Assembly (NCBI GenBank): GCA_014872785.1
Contig: WKFJ01000006.1
Coordinates: 62,001 to 126,000 of the forward strand
DNA length: 64,000 nt
Origin: Alteromonadaceae bacterium
GTDB taxonomy: Bacteria > Pseudomonadota > Gammaproteobacteria > Enterobacterales > Alteromonadaceae
Reading direction: 5' to 3'
Every line of letters starts with the position of its first letter. Positions within the stretch are counted from its first letter, which is position 1. Below the pieces are notes generated by a model, which saw nothing but the letters and a program-made list of their open reading frames with translations, did no database searches and was not told where the DNA came from. Below, one piece after another: positions 27,214 to 35,632 of this stretch. The translations under genes were made by a program, and so were the position numbers.

Positions 27214-27603
27214 ATGGTGGAAGCAAAAGAACCCAATCTCGCTAAAAATGTACTCGGCGAACCTTTAGTAAGTTGTAGCAATAAGCCAATGACCGGTTTT
27301 TTCCGTGATGGATGCTGCAATTCATGCGCAGAAGATATGGGAATGCACACTATCTGCAGCCAGGTAGATGCCACTTTCTTGCAGTTTTCCCAATCAAGAG
27401 GCAATGATTTATCTACTCCGCGACCAGAATTTGAGTTTCCGGGGTTAAAGCCCGGTAATCGTTGGTGTTTATGCTTGCCACGTTGGCTCGAAGCATTAAA
27501 AGCAGGTTGCGCCCCACCCGTTTATCTAGACGGCACTCATAGTTCGGTATTGCAGTACGTGCAACTAGACGTACTCAAGCAATACGCAGTGCAAGATAAC
27601 TAA
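27214..27603 (+). CDS. DUF2237 family protein
   Basis: A 129-residue cysteine-rich protein: GEPLVSCSNKPMTGFFRDGCCN, HTICSQVDATFLQFS, GNDLSTPRPEFEFPGLKPG and DRWCLCLPRW-like text match this widely conserved family almost word for word. Seven or more Cys, several paired, suggest metal binding, but the function is unknown. GAGG lies just before the ATG. The converging histidine kinase gene ends 5 bases away. Confidence 0.88.
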   Translation: MVEAKEPNLAKNVLGEPLVSCSNKPMTGFFRDGCCNSCAEDMGMHTICSQVDATFLQFSQSRGNDLSTPRPEFEFPGLKPGNRWCLCLPRWLEALKAGCAPPVYLDGTHSSVLQYVQLDVLKQYAVQDN

Positions 27604-27608
27604 GACTT

Positions 27609-30032
27609 TTATTGTTCAGGGGACGTAAAAGAAGGAAGCCAAATCTCAAAATGCAAAGCAGGTAGTGCTTCCTCGCGCAACATCACTCGACCGCCCAAGT
27701 GATTCTGAATCGTTGATTTCACCACAAACAAATCCAGTCCGCTTACCTCTTGTAAGCTGAGCGACTTGGCAAAAAACGGCGCGAACAAGTCCTTTGCGTT
27801 AACGTCATCATCGAGTCCTGAACCATTGTCACTAAAATGGATTAGCGTGCCTTGTTCATCTTGTTGAAAAACAAGGGTAACCTCATCGGCTTGGCCATGC
27901 TTGTAAGCGTTACTGGTGAGCTTACCGAGCACTTTCAACAGGGGTCTAAGCGGCAGTGAAAACTCGTCCAACGAATCCACCAACGTATTGATTTGTACAT
28001 TATCGCGAACCTGCTTACCCAGGCTCGCGCGCAAGCTATTTTCTATTTCTTTGGCATTGGTTTGCGTAATATGTAGTTTACCTTCATCCTGTTTTAACTC
28101 TCGAAAACGATTCACTACTTGGATGGATTTTTGCAAGCTACTCTTGATCACCCCTGCACTATTTTGTACCAGTGAGAGAAAAGATTTCAGTCGCGATGCT
28201 GTTAACCGTTGCCGTGCAAGTTCAACATCTAGCTCTTCCGCTTTGCCGCTTATCAGTGATTCGGCTGTCGTTGCCGAACCAAGTGGTGTATTGAGATAGT
28301 GTGCAACACCAGACACCAACGCTTCTAATTGTTTCACTTCTCGTTGATGTTGTTCCTGCTCAGCATGATGTTGCATTTTTTGCGCTGTGATATCGATACA
28401 GGCGCCTTCAAAAATAAGCTCGGATTCCGCCGTTAAACGCCGTACCGATATCCTGATCCAAAGTGTTTGCTCAGATTGGTCTTGCACTAGTACTTCTTTA
28501 TCAACGATCTTGTCTTTGCGCAATTCACTGACAATTGACAGGTAGTCCCGCTGATATTTGTACATATTCTTGCTTTGAGTACAGGCGGCTAACAAGCTTT
28601 GCTCGGAATCAAAACCAAACAAATCAACAAATGCTCGATTGGCCTGCACAAACTCATCATTGGCATTCACTTTGAACATGGGGATAGGTGCATGTTCAAA
28701 CAAAGCCCGATATTGTTCCATACTCACTATGGCTTGATTTCTCGCTTGTTCCGCGTCTTCTCTGGCCAATTGCTCTCGGTTGCGCGCGTCCACAATCTGG
28801 TAGCCCATGGCGAATGCTAGCAATACGAAATTAAGCGTCATGCCCAAATCAAAACTGTGAAACAAAATCGTGTTGTAGGGCAATATCCCTGCGGCAACGA
28901 GCGCTTTAATGACCACTGATGTCATCAAAAATACCCAGCCTAGGAAGATGTACTTTGCCGCTGCACTGCCCTGTCGCCACGCGAGAAACGTCAGATACAT
29001 CGAATACAGTGCAAACGAAGCATTAAGTGCATGAGTTGTGATTTGTAGCTGATCGTGAAATCCAAACACAGTTGCTAGCATTATGGTCGACATTACAATC
29101 ACATACGTCTTGCAAATATCGTAATGGCGAGTCATTCGCTTCTTCAACGACAATACGGTCATCACGAAACAGGCGTACGCGATACCACCCAATTGACCCC
29201 AAAACAGCACCAGCATGTCATTTAACTGTGGAGAGTCTTGCCAAAGGTAATAGCGACTATAGCCCTGCAAAGCAAAGTTAAACATGGTGAAAGACAGGGT
29301 GAAGACCACATAATAAAAATACACACGTTGGCGCAGTGTTAAACCCAAGAAAATATTTAGCAGGATCATGACAAATCCAGCACCAAATAACCCAGACAAA
29401 AACAGATTTTGGTCGGCATCTAAGCGGTGAAAAGTAACATGGTCTTGCAACTTGATAGGAACGGTATAGCTGGAGTCGCCATAAACGCGAATCAATAAAC
29501 GGGTTGCTTGTGTTGCCTCAAGTTCAATAGGAACGACTAATTTACGGTGCTCCAAAAGCCTATCGTTTAAGGGAATTCTATCTCCGGTTAGAAAATGTTT
29601 TTTGTCACCTTCAACAATAACGTAAACATCAATAAAATCTAAAATAGCGTAATCGAACAATAAATACAGAGTTTGCGACTGTGCTGAGCGAATACAGGAT
29701 TTCAGCCACAATGCATTGTCTCTATAGCCAAAACTAGAGCCGACGTCAGCCATTGACGACCACCCCAGCTTAGATGCATGCACTTGCTCCATGCCAGCAT
29801 TTGTTTGCTCAAACCGAAATTGCATATGAGGTGTCATATCAATGTTGATTGATTGCTTTGCTTCATTACTCAGGGCTAAATCAACCGGCTGGCATTGTTC
29901 AGCGTGCACTTGGCTCGAACAAAACAATAGGCAAAATACGAAGCAATAGCAGCGCTTAGGCACTGCAAAAAGTAAGTTTAATAGAACCCTAAGCAAATAT
30001 GGCTGACCAGCGCGTTTCACGGTGAATTTCAC
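27609..30032 (-). CDS. Membrane sensor histidine kinase with 7TMR-DISM sensor and PAS domain
   Basis: An 807-residue kinase. Signal peptide/TM at about 18-44, then a periplasmic 7TMR-DISM extracellular domain (about 50-190), seven TM helices (about 210-405), a PAS domain (about 440-560) and a kinase core. The phosphoacceptor His is in VSGVAHYLNTPLG, the N box reads TSNAYKHG, and G boxes are DNGSGLDDD and SGLDLFVVKSTIQNHLGG. The H-box text GVAHYLNTPLG is typical of this subfamily. No response regulator adjoins it, so the partner is elsewhere. The ligand is unknown. Confidence 0.88.
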   Translation of the reverse strand: MKFTVKRAGQPYLLRVLLNLLFAVPKRCYCFVFCLLFCSSQVHAEQCQPVDLALSNEAKQSINIDMTPHMQFRFEQTNAGMEQVHASKLGWSSMADVGSSFGYRDNALWLKSCIRSAQSQTLYLLFDYAILDFIDVYVIVEGDKKHFLTGDRIPLNDRLLEHRKLVVPIELEATQATRLLIRVYGDSSYTVPIKLQDHVTFHRLDADQNLFLSGLFGAGFVMILLNIFLGLTLRQRVYFYYVVFTLSFTMFNFALQGYSRYYLWQDSPQLNDMLVLFWGQLGGIAYACFVMTVLSLKKRMTRHYDICKTYVIVMSTIMLATVFGFHDQLQITTHALNASFALYSMYLTFLAWRQGSAAAKYIFLGWVFLMTSVVIKALVAAGILPYNTILFHSFDLGMTLNFVLLAFAMGYQIVDARNREQLAREDAEQARNQAIVSMEQYRALFEHAPIPMFKVNANDEFVQANRAFVDLFGFDSEQSLLAACTQSKNMYKYQRDYLSIVSELRKDKIVDKEVLVQDQSEQTLWIRISVRRLTAESELIFEGACIDITAQKMQHHAEQEQHQREVKQLEALVSGVAHYLNTPLGSATTAESLISGKAEELDVELARQRLTASRLKSFLSLVQNSAGVIKSSLQKSIQVVNRFRELKQDEGKLHITQTNAKEIENSLRASLGKQVRDNVQINTLVDSLDEFSLPLRPLLKVLGKLTSNAYKHGQADEVTLVFQQDEQGTLIHFSDNGSGLDDDVNAKDLFAPFFAKSLSLQEVSGLDLFVVKSTIQNHLGGRVMLREEALPALHFEIWLPSFTSPEQ

Positions 30033-30149
30033 GTTTAAGTGAATGATTAGCAGATAATTAGAGCGTAGATTAGGATAGGTATTTTTGCCATACTCGACCT
30101 ACAGTTCTCAATGGCTAATGAGAATCGCGCTAAACGACTATTCGCCTCG

Positions 30150-30782
30150 CTATAGAATGCTTTCAAAGTCATCAAAAGAACTTTGTAAACAGTGATAGAA
30201 ACGACCTACGTCATAACCGTCTACCAGAGCATGGTGCACCTGCACCGATAATGGCATTTCAACCCGGCCATCTTTTTTACTGTATTTACCCCATGAGAAT
30301 CTTGGGATGCAATCGGTTGGCATTAGCCTCATGGCGTGACTGATGCTGGTAAACTTAACCCAGGGGATACAAGACATGTAAATCAAATCATCTCTAGGTC
30401 CACTTTCCAGTGTTTGCTCCGCCATTACTTCTTCCACCCGCTTTGTGTGTTCACTCAAAAATGCGTCAAAGTCCAAGTGGTAGTCCTGAGTGCAGTAACC
30501 GAAGGTATTGTCATTTCTTAGTACCGTAAACGAGGGGTGGATCCTGTCGTGTTCAACCACCTCATCTTCACGAATACGCAACCTAAATGGGGTCACCTTA
30601 TTAACTGCTCGAATAATAAGATAAACAATCGCTGTGTAGCTCGAAACACTGTGTTTTTTGCACACAGCATAAAGCTGACTGATATCGACATCTGCGCACA
30701 TGTTGTAATGCGGTGACTCGTAATCTTTGAACATGTCAAAGTGAGATTTCCTAGGCCAATTTTGTAAATCAATAGTGCGCAT
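30150..30782 (-). CDS. Chloramphenicol acetyltransferase-like protein
   Basis: A 210-residue trimeric-CAT-fold acyltransferase. It begins MRTIDLQNWPRKSHFDMF like CAT enzymes and has the catalytic motif VQVHHALVDGYDVGRF near the C-terminus (HHxxxDG). The natural substrate is not shown; such chromosomal CAT-like proteins often do not give drug resistance. I chose the ATG at 30782 because the family starts there, dropping 16 hydrophobic residues of the longer frame. It is followed by MITE-flanked sequence upstream and stands alone. Confidence 0.82.
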   Translation of the reverse strand: MRTIDLQNWPRKSHFDMFKDYESPHYNMCADVDISQLYAVCKKHSVSSYTAIVYLIIRAVNKVTPFRLRIREDEVVEHDRIHPSFTVLRNDNTFGYCTQDYHLDFDAFLSEHTKRVEEVMAEQTLESGPRDDLIYMSCIPWVKFTSISHAMRLMPTDCIPRFSWGKYSKKDGRVEMPLSVQVHHALVDGYDVGRFYHCLQSSFDDFESIL

Positions 30783-30877
30783 AGAATCTGTGGTAAACAA
30801 AATAATACTGATGGTTAAGAGTAACGACACAGGCTTAAAAACGCCAGTTCGTTACTCTCAATTGGACGGAAGCTAAT

Positions 30878-30998
30878 TAGAACCTGTTAACCTTTGCGGT
30901 ATAAACTTTGTTCAATCTGAGCACTTTCTGATCGCGGCATTGCTTTGTAGGCCTAGTGGGCTAAGTCAAAAAGCAATAACAAAGAGCAGGAGGCTCTA
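30878..30998. mobile_element. 121-bp MITE copy
   Basis: Ends TAGAACCTGTTAACCTTTG and CAAAGAGCAGGAGGCTCTA are imperfect inverted repeats. The whole element aligns over its full 121 bp with the reverse complement of 56196-56316, mostly identical. TA flanks each end, consistent with a TA target. It carries no ORF of its own, so a transposase would act in trans. It overlaps the 3' end of the DUF3106 gene. Confidence 0.75.
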
Positions 30999-31447
30999 GT
31001 CAGGTTTGCGCTTTGGACGGTGTTTTTTTGGTTTTTTGACTGTTTTTGTTTCATCTTCTTTTGGTTTTGCTTGAACTTCTCACGCAACTTATTGCGTTGT
31101 TCGGCAGGCATTTTTTTGAAATTGTCGTAAGCTCCGCGAATTTGTTGTTTTTCCGAACTGCTTAAATTCTTAAACTTTTGATACTGCGAACGAAGATTTT
31201 GTTTCTGCGTCGGAGACAACTGCTGCCAACGTTCGAACTTCCCTAGTACCTGTTGACGGTTCTTGTCGTCCATATCAATCCAGCGCTGTGCGCCCAACGC
31301 CAATTTATTGCGCCGTTCATTACTAAAAGAGTTCCAATTCCCTTCTACTTGCTTGAGCACTTTTTTCTGCTCCGGAGACAACGTAGACCATTCAACCGCA
31401 ACGGTATTAAAGCAGCAGAAAAATAATAAACAGATAACGTAACGCAT
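30953..31447 (-). CDS. DUF3106 periplasmic protein, 3' end inside a MITE
   Basis: A 164-residue exported protein with a signal peptide (MRYVICLLFFCCFNTVAV) and a Gln/Lys-rich helical repeat: SPEQKKVLKQVEGNWNSF, SPTQKQNLRSQYQKFKNLS, SSEKQQIRGAYDNFKKMP. The spaced tryptophans and WxxLSPxQK units define DUF3106. The last 15 or so residues (ASCSLLLLFDLAH and just before) and the stop are read from the MITE, so the native C-terminus has been replaced. Its ATG overlaps the previous stop (TAATG), pointing to translational coupling. It is fourth in the ECF sigma operon. Function unknown; perhaps envelope stress. Confidence 0.8.
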   Translation of the reverse strand: MRYVICLLFFCCFNTVAVEWSTLSPEQKKVLKQVEGNWNSFSNERRNKLALGAQRWIDMDDKNRQQVLGKFERWQQLSPTQKQNLRSQYQKFKNLSSSEKQQIRGAYDNFKKMPAEQRNKLREKFKQNQKKMKQKQSKNQKNTVQSANLTRASCSLLLLFDLAH

Positions 31448-31824
31448 TATTTTTCCTCCTCTTTTGTCGTTTGTGATTGACATGTTTGTTGTATCACTCG
31501 TTCGATACCTTGATTGTCATTTAAGGTCTGGCCGGCAGATTGTTCACCAACTTCACCTTCTTGCAGAGTCTTCTTAGGGCTATCACTGACGACGTCAACG
31601 TTTGCAGAGTCAACTTTTGCACAAGGATTGTTTTGTGCGTTAAGTAGGTCTGTAGGTGCAACCCATTCGCCTTCTACCATTTCCATATCCGCCAAAAACT
31701 CTAAAAACGCCAAGCTAGGCAGCTCCGAGGTCTTTTGCTTGTCTGCAACAACAGGAGAAGTGGCCATCATCAGCACCATACTATAATACGCCCACCTGTT
31801 CTTGTTCAGCCAGCCAACTCGCAA
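31447..31824 (-). CDS. Exported small protein in the ECF sigma operon
   Basis: A 125-residue protein with a possible signal peptide (YYSMVLMMATSPVVAD). The mature region is acidic, with two Cys (NNPCAKVD and QQTCQSQ) and the phrase LAFLEFLADMEMVEGEWV that echoes ELALLEDLEFASWLAEQ in the neighbour upstream. It overlaps the end of that gene by 44 bases and ends in TAATG with the DUF3106 gene, so the four genes form a coupled operon. I do not recognise the family. Confidence 0.6.
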   Translation of the reverse strand: MRVGWLNKNRWAYYSMVLMMATSPVVADKQKTSELPSLAFLEFLADMEMVEGEWVAPTDLLNAQNNPCAKVDSANVDVVSDSPKKTLQEGEVGEQSAGQTLNDNQGIERVIQQTCQSQTTKEEEK

Positions 31825-32161
31825 ATTCCAAATCCTCTAATAAGGCCAACTCTTCGGTTGGCACCTCGCCCAGCATCATTTCCGCAGGAATAGCTGGAAC
31901 TGTGTTGATTTGGTTATAGCTTACTAGTACTGCCAACAAGACCGCAACCGCAACAGGCGTTGCAAGCTGATAATGTCTTTTCAACCAGCTTAGGTTTGCC
32001 CCTTGAGCGTCCGTTGATTTGGCTGCGCGTGCAAGCCTCAACGCATTCATACGCGCCTGGCTAATATCGCTCAACTGTTGTTGAGACAAACTATCATTGG
32101 CCTCATCCAACACTCGCGTAACCTGCTGTTGCACTCGCTCTGAATCAAATTTTGATGTCAT
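31781..32161 (-). CDS. Single-TM protein, probable anti-sigma-like partner (DUF3619-like)
   Basis: A 126-residue inner-membrane protein. The cytoplasmic N-terminal half is helical (DSERVQQQVTRVLDEANDSL, ISQARMNALRLARAAKS), one TM lies at about 67-84 (TPVAVAVLLAVLVSY), and a short periplasmic tail follows. Position directly after the sigma gene, with a 17-base overlap, and this layout fit an anti-sigma factor. The start at 32161 has GGAGA 6 bases upstream. The function is inferred from context. Confidence 0.65.
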   Translation of the reverse strand: MTSKFDSERVQQQVTRVLDEANDSLSQQQLSDISQARMNALRLARAAKSTDAQGANLSWLKRHYQLATPVAVAVLLAVLVSYNQINTVPAIPAEMMLGEVPTEELALLEDLEFASWLAEQEQVGVL

Positions 32162-32729
32162 GTGACTCTCCAAGTACAGATTTCAACTTCTGTACAGCTC
32201 GGAAAAAATGCGTTTTTACGCTCCCCTCCGAACACTGCATAACGACTGCGGTTTCTTTAACCGACATACCTTCCCATGTTCTCAACAAAAAACACTGTTG
32301 TTGTTTTAACGGTAATTTTTCTAATTCGGCAACAACATCCTTTTGCAGAGCCGACTTACCAATTGCCTGTATGGGATCCAATGTTTTTTCGTCGGATATA
32401 TTGTCGAAGATGTCCGCTTCATCTTCACTGTCCTGACGCCAGAAGAAGAACATATTTTTCAATTTCTGTTGTCGTTGCCAATCAGTAACTCGGTTGTGCA
32501 AGATACGATAAAATAAAGGTTTCCACTCATTGGCAGGCTTTTCACTGTAATTGGTTACTAATTTCAACATAGCATCTTGCAAAATATCGATCGCATCAGC
32601 GTGCTGTCCCACTCCTAACAGCGCTATCCTATAGCCTTTTTTCTCTACGCTTATTAAAAAGTCGTCAATGCTGGCAAACTCTACATCGTTGAGTTCTGTC
32701 GATTCCATTTGTATCGCGTTTGCTGCCAT
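32145..32729 (-). CDS. ECF-type RNA polymerase sigma factor
   Basis: A 194-residue sigma-70 family factor. Sigma region 2 lies at about 40-100 (ADAIDILQDAMLKLV, PLFYRILHNRVTDWQRQ), region 4 at about 135-185 (LEKLPLKQQQCFLLRTWEGMSVKETAVVMQCSEGSVKTHFFRAV), the latter a clean helix-turn-helix. It heads an operon with a single-TM protein, an exported protein and a DUF3106 protein; the products suggest control of an envelope response. Its own start is uncertain (ATG at 32729 or 32708). Confidence 0.9.
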   Translation of the reverse strand: MAANAIQMESTELNDVEFASIDDFLISVEKKGYRIALLGVGQHADAIDILQDAMLKLVTNYSEKPANEWKPLFYRILHNRVTDWQRQQKLKNMFFFWRQDSEDEADIFDNISDEKTLDPIQAIGKSALQKDVVAELEKLPLKQQQCFLLRTWEGMSVKETAVVMQCSEGSVKTHFFRAVQKLKSVLGESHDIKI

Positions 32730-33127
32730 GGGTTATTAAATAAAAGTGTCCCGATACTAACAGTTAAAAGCTTCAACCCCAGATAAAAATTACCAATTTA
32801 TCCAATTCAATCATTATCGTGATGGCAGACATATCTCACACACTACCTTCTACACCCATTAAAACGAGGCTTTGGCAATTCGGTTGACAAGGTATTAAAA
32901 AAAAATACCAAAAAATTTTGTGAGCCAGTTTTCTTGTTTACGTAAGTCTGCTTAATGTCACTATTTCGGTCTTTATTCCGTTTTTATTAAACTCCAATAT
33001 GCTGTGCCAGCACCTTAAACACAATGTCGCCTAAGACCAGATAGCAATCGAAATGTCGCAAAGGGGTTGGCAAAATCACCGATAACTGGAAAATTACGTC
33101 TGTATGACAATATTTCTTCAAAAGTCT
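32730..33127. other. Intergenic region between sigma operon and rpsT
   Basis: About 400 bases with no supported gene. It should hold the promoter of the leftward sigma operon. A 75-codon frame at 32987-33214 on the minus strand lacks a ribosome binding site and runs across the rpsT promoter, so I reject it. AT-rich stretches near 32890-32930 are otherwise featureless. Confidence 0.4.
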
Positions 33128-33156
33128 TTGACATTTAACCTTATTGTAGGCAAAAT
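33128..33156 (+). promoter_or_regulatory. Likely rpsT promoter
   Basis: A consensus -35 TTGACA (33128-33133) is followed after 17 bases by CAAAAT (33151-33156). The -10 is weak but the spacing is ideal, and rpsT starts 45 bases downstream. Confidence 0.55.
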
Positions 33157-33200
33157 CCGCACCCTCGAATTTACAGTTGAATCGTATTGGGAGTTTCACC

Positions 33201-33464
33201 TTGGCTAACATCAAGTCTGCAAAGAAACGCGCGATAACAGCAGAAAAACGTCGTCAGCACAATGCTAGCCGCCGTTCAATGATGCGTACTTACATGAAAA
33301 AAGTACGTACTGCTATCGAATCTGGTGACAAGGGCGCTGCAGAGCAAGCATTTGCAACTGCTGTTCCTATCCTAGATCGTATGGCGACTAAAGGTTTGAT
33401 CCACAAAAACAAAGCAGCTCGTCATAAGAGCAGTTTTGCTGCACAGATCAAAGCTTTAGCGTAA
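33201..33464 (+). CDS. rpsT: 30S ribosomal protein S20
   Basis: Ribosomal protein S20 of the small subunit, binding 16S rRNA. It has 87 residues, reading (M)[20 protein letters not shown] at the start and full length to [12 protein letters not shown]. Initiation is at TTG (33201), with GGAG upstream; E. coli rpsT also uses a UUG codon, which serves in autoregulation, so this is likely a conserved feature. A strong intrinsic terminator follows. Confidence 0.97.
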   Translation: MANIKSAKKRAITAEKRRQHNASRRSMMRTYMKKVRTAIESGDKGAAEQAFATAVPILDRMATKGLIHKNKAARHKSSFAAQIKALA

Positions 33465-33480
33465 GCGCTCAGGTTTCGCG

Positions 33481-33513
33481 AAAAGGCGTCCATTTGGACG
33501 CCTTTTTTGTTTT
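33481..33513 (+). terminator. rpsT terminator
   Basis: AAAAGGCGTCC-N4-GGACGCCTTTTTTG: an 11-bp stem with a U-rich end, a clear rho-independent terminator. Confidence 0.92.
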
Positions 33514-33625
33514 TCAACGAACAAAAACATTTCACTTTTTCACTTTTCAACATCACGACATTCGTTTTTAAATACGCTAGTATAAACGCCCTCCTGTTTC
33601 AGTTTTAAAGGGATAGTACTGGCAT

Positions 33626-35020
33626 ATGTTAAAGAGACCGTTTTTACTTTTCGCGCTGTTATGTGCAATCGCACAATCTCCGGTATCGGCAGAAATTGCC
33701 CCAGAAGATATCGACAAACTAACATCTGCTTCGAATGAAAGCGGATTAGCGTACGACATAGTCAAGTCACTAACCGTCGAGGTCGGCCCCCGTATTGCCG
33801 GTAGCAAAGGCGATAAGCTCGCCGTGGCCTGGGCTGAAACAAAGTTACAAAGCCTGGGTTTTGACAAGGTCTACAAACAGCCAGTGCGCGTTAGAAACTG
33901 GTCTCGAGGCTTGGCACAAGCAACAGTAATCTCTCCTTATGAGCAAAAGATGGTAATAACCGCCTTAGGCGGCTCTATCGCGACTCCACCGGAAGGATAC
34001 ACTGAAGAAGTCATCATGTTTGACTCTTTAGAGTCGTTGCAAGAAGCCACGCGCGAACAAGTAGAAGGCAAGATTGTTTTTATCAACAAGAAAATGCAGC
34101 GACACAAAGCGGGTAAAGGCTATGGCCCGGTAGTCATTGGGCGCTCAAGGGGCGCGATTGAAGCCTCAAAACTGGGTGCCCTTGCCGTCATCATCCGCTC
34201 AGTAGGTACGGCAAACAGTCGATTCGCCCACACTGGCGCTATGCGCTACAGCCCAACTGTGGAGAAAATCCCCGCGGGTGCTTTATCAAATGCTGATGCC
34301 GATACACTAGAATCGATATTTGCCGCAGGAAAGCCGGTGACCATGCAGGTTAATATGCAAGCCAAAGAACATGGCTGGCAAACCTCATATAATGTTATTG
34401 GTGAAATCACTGGCACTAAATACCCTGAGCAAGTGGTATTAATTGCCGCTCACCTTGACTCATGGGATGAGGGCACTGGTGCTCTCGACGATGGTGCTGG
34501 GGTTGGCATAGTAACGGCCGCAGCAAAACTTATAAAAGATACTTTAGGTGCTAGCGAGCGAACCATTCGGGTAGTGCTGTACGCCAATGAAGAATTTGGT
34601 CTAATTGGCGCGCGACAGTACGTGAAAGAAAACGCCGACGATTTGAAGAATATTATCGTCGCCGCAGAATCGGATTTTGGCGCCGGCGCAATATATCGCC
34701 TAGATACCCGATTTGACGAAAAGGCATTGCCTTTTGTTGACAAGCTAATCGACGTGCTTGCACCTTTGGGTATTGAAAAAGGTAACAACAATGCAACTGG
34801 TGGTCCCGATATTTCAATGATGCCTGCGCTGGGCGTGCCGGTAGTGTCCTTGCGTCAAGACGGTACCCACTATTTTGATTACCATCACACACCAGATGAT
34901 ACATTGGATAAAATAGATCCTGAGGCGTTGAAACAGAATCAAACCGCCTATGCTTTATTTACGTATATGATGGCAAACGGAGCTGTCGATCCACGACCTG
35001 CCCCCAAACAAGTAAAGTAA
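33626..35020 (+). CDS. Exported M28-family zinc peptidase
   Basis: A 464-residue secreted metallopeptidase with signal peptide ending PVSAEI near residue 22. A PA-type insert lies at about 130-230. The di-zinc site is readable: VLIAAHLDSWD (His, Asp), ALDDGAGVGI (bridging Asp), ANEEFGLIGAR (catalytic Glu pair), AESDFG, and TGGPDISMMPALG with the final His in DYHHTPDDTLD. It resembles carboxypeptidase Q/PGCP-type members that cleave dipeptides. It is followed after 30 bases by a small membrane-protein gene and may be co-transcribed. Confidence 0.92.
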   Translation: MLKRPFLLFALLCAIAQSPVSAEIAPEDIDKLTSASNESGLAYDIVKSLTVEVGPRIAGSKGDKLAVAWAETKLQSLGFDKVYKQPVRVRNWSRGLAQATVISPYEQKMVITALGGSIATPPEGYTEEVIMFDSLESLQEATREQVEGKIVFINKKMQRHKAGKGYGPVVIGRSRGAIEASKLGALAVIIRSVGTANSRFAHTGAMRYSPTVEKIPAGALSNADADTLESIFAAGKPVTMQVNMQAKEHGWQTSYNVIGEITGTKYPEQVVLIAAHLDSWDEGTGALDDGAGVGIVTAAAKLIKDTLGASERTIRVVLYANEEFGLIGARQYVKENADDLKNIIVAAESDFGAGAIYRLDTRFDEKALPFVDKLIDVLAPLGIEKGNNNATGGPDISMMPALGVPVVSLRQDGTHYFDYHHTPDDTLDKIDPEALKQNQTAYALFTYMMANGAVDPRPAPKQVK

Positions 35021-35050
35021 CCCTGTGATTGTATAAAGGATGTAACAACC

Positions 35051-35368
35051 ATGAATTTGCAAAACTTGACCGAACCCAAAAATCTAAAGGTCATTGCTGC
35101 GCTCGTATTAGTCGCACTTATTTTGTTTATTCCAAAGCCACAAAGGATTAAATACGAATACGCTAATATGGTGTCAGAAAGTACGTACTGGGACGGCTTA
35201 GGCGGCTCTGGAGTATTATTTGATGCCAAGGCGTCATTTGTTAGACTAGACAAAGACACTAACCACTTACATGTCTGCCACTCAGTAACAGATACTAGCA
35301 ATTGCTTGAAGTATCGCGTCATTGAAAATAAGGGTTTTACCGGTTATTTGTTGTCTTTTTTCGAATAA
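35051..35368 (+). CDS. Small single-TM hypothetical protein
   Basis: A 105-residue protein with one TM near the N-terminus (VIAALVLVALILFIP) and a periplasmic domain containing two Cys (HVCHSVTD and SNCLKYRV) six to ten residues apart. GGATG lies just before the ATG. I do not recognise the family. It sits 30 bases after the M28 peptidase gene. Confidence 0.6.
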   Translation: MNLQNLTEPKNLKVIAALVLVALILFIPKPQRIKYEYANMVSESTYWDGLGGSGVLFDAKASFVRLDKDTNHLHVCHSVTDTSNCLKYRVIENKGFTGYLLSFFE

Positions 35369-35632
35369 TTAACCAGCCCAAAGGAGTGTGCCATTGAACC
35401 GTTGTAGAGGCGTCATCACTCGGTCACACTCTGGTCACTAAATAGTCACATTGCTCTCATAAAATATACGCATAATGAGAGATACCCACTCTATTAAAAC
35501 CTATTAAAAACATAGTCTTAATACATATAATTGTCACAAAAAGGCTATTTTGTAACCTCTCTTTAATCCAAGATTAACCGTTCTGTCACAGCTGAAAATT
35601 ATTATTACAAAAACCAGCTAGGAACACATATC
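35369..35632 (+). promoter_or_regulatory. Promoter region with four 11-bp Pho-like direct repeats
   Basis: At 35412, 35423, 35434 and 35445 the tetramer GTCA (then T, C, C, C) recurs with an exact 11-base period. This is the architecture of two adjoining PhoB boxes, each two 11-bp repeats with core TGTCA. TAAAAT (35460-35465) and CATAAT (35471-35476) downstream are possible -10 hexamers at about the spacing of PhoB-activated promoters. Further TGTCAC/TGTAAC motifs lie at about 35532-35555 and 35583-35589. This would make the downstream genes phosphate-starvation inducible. Confidence 0.65.

Noticed and set aside
27069-27404. 111-codon minus-strand ORF
   Set aside because: Lies over the divergent promoter and the clearly real DUF2237 gene on the other strand.
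32987-33214. 75-codon minus-strand ORF over the rpsT promoter
   Set aside because: No ribosome binding site and it covers the rpsT promoter and first codons.
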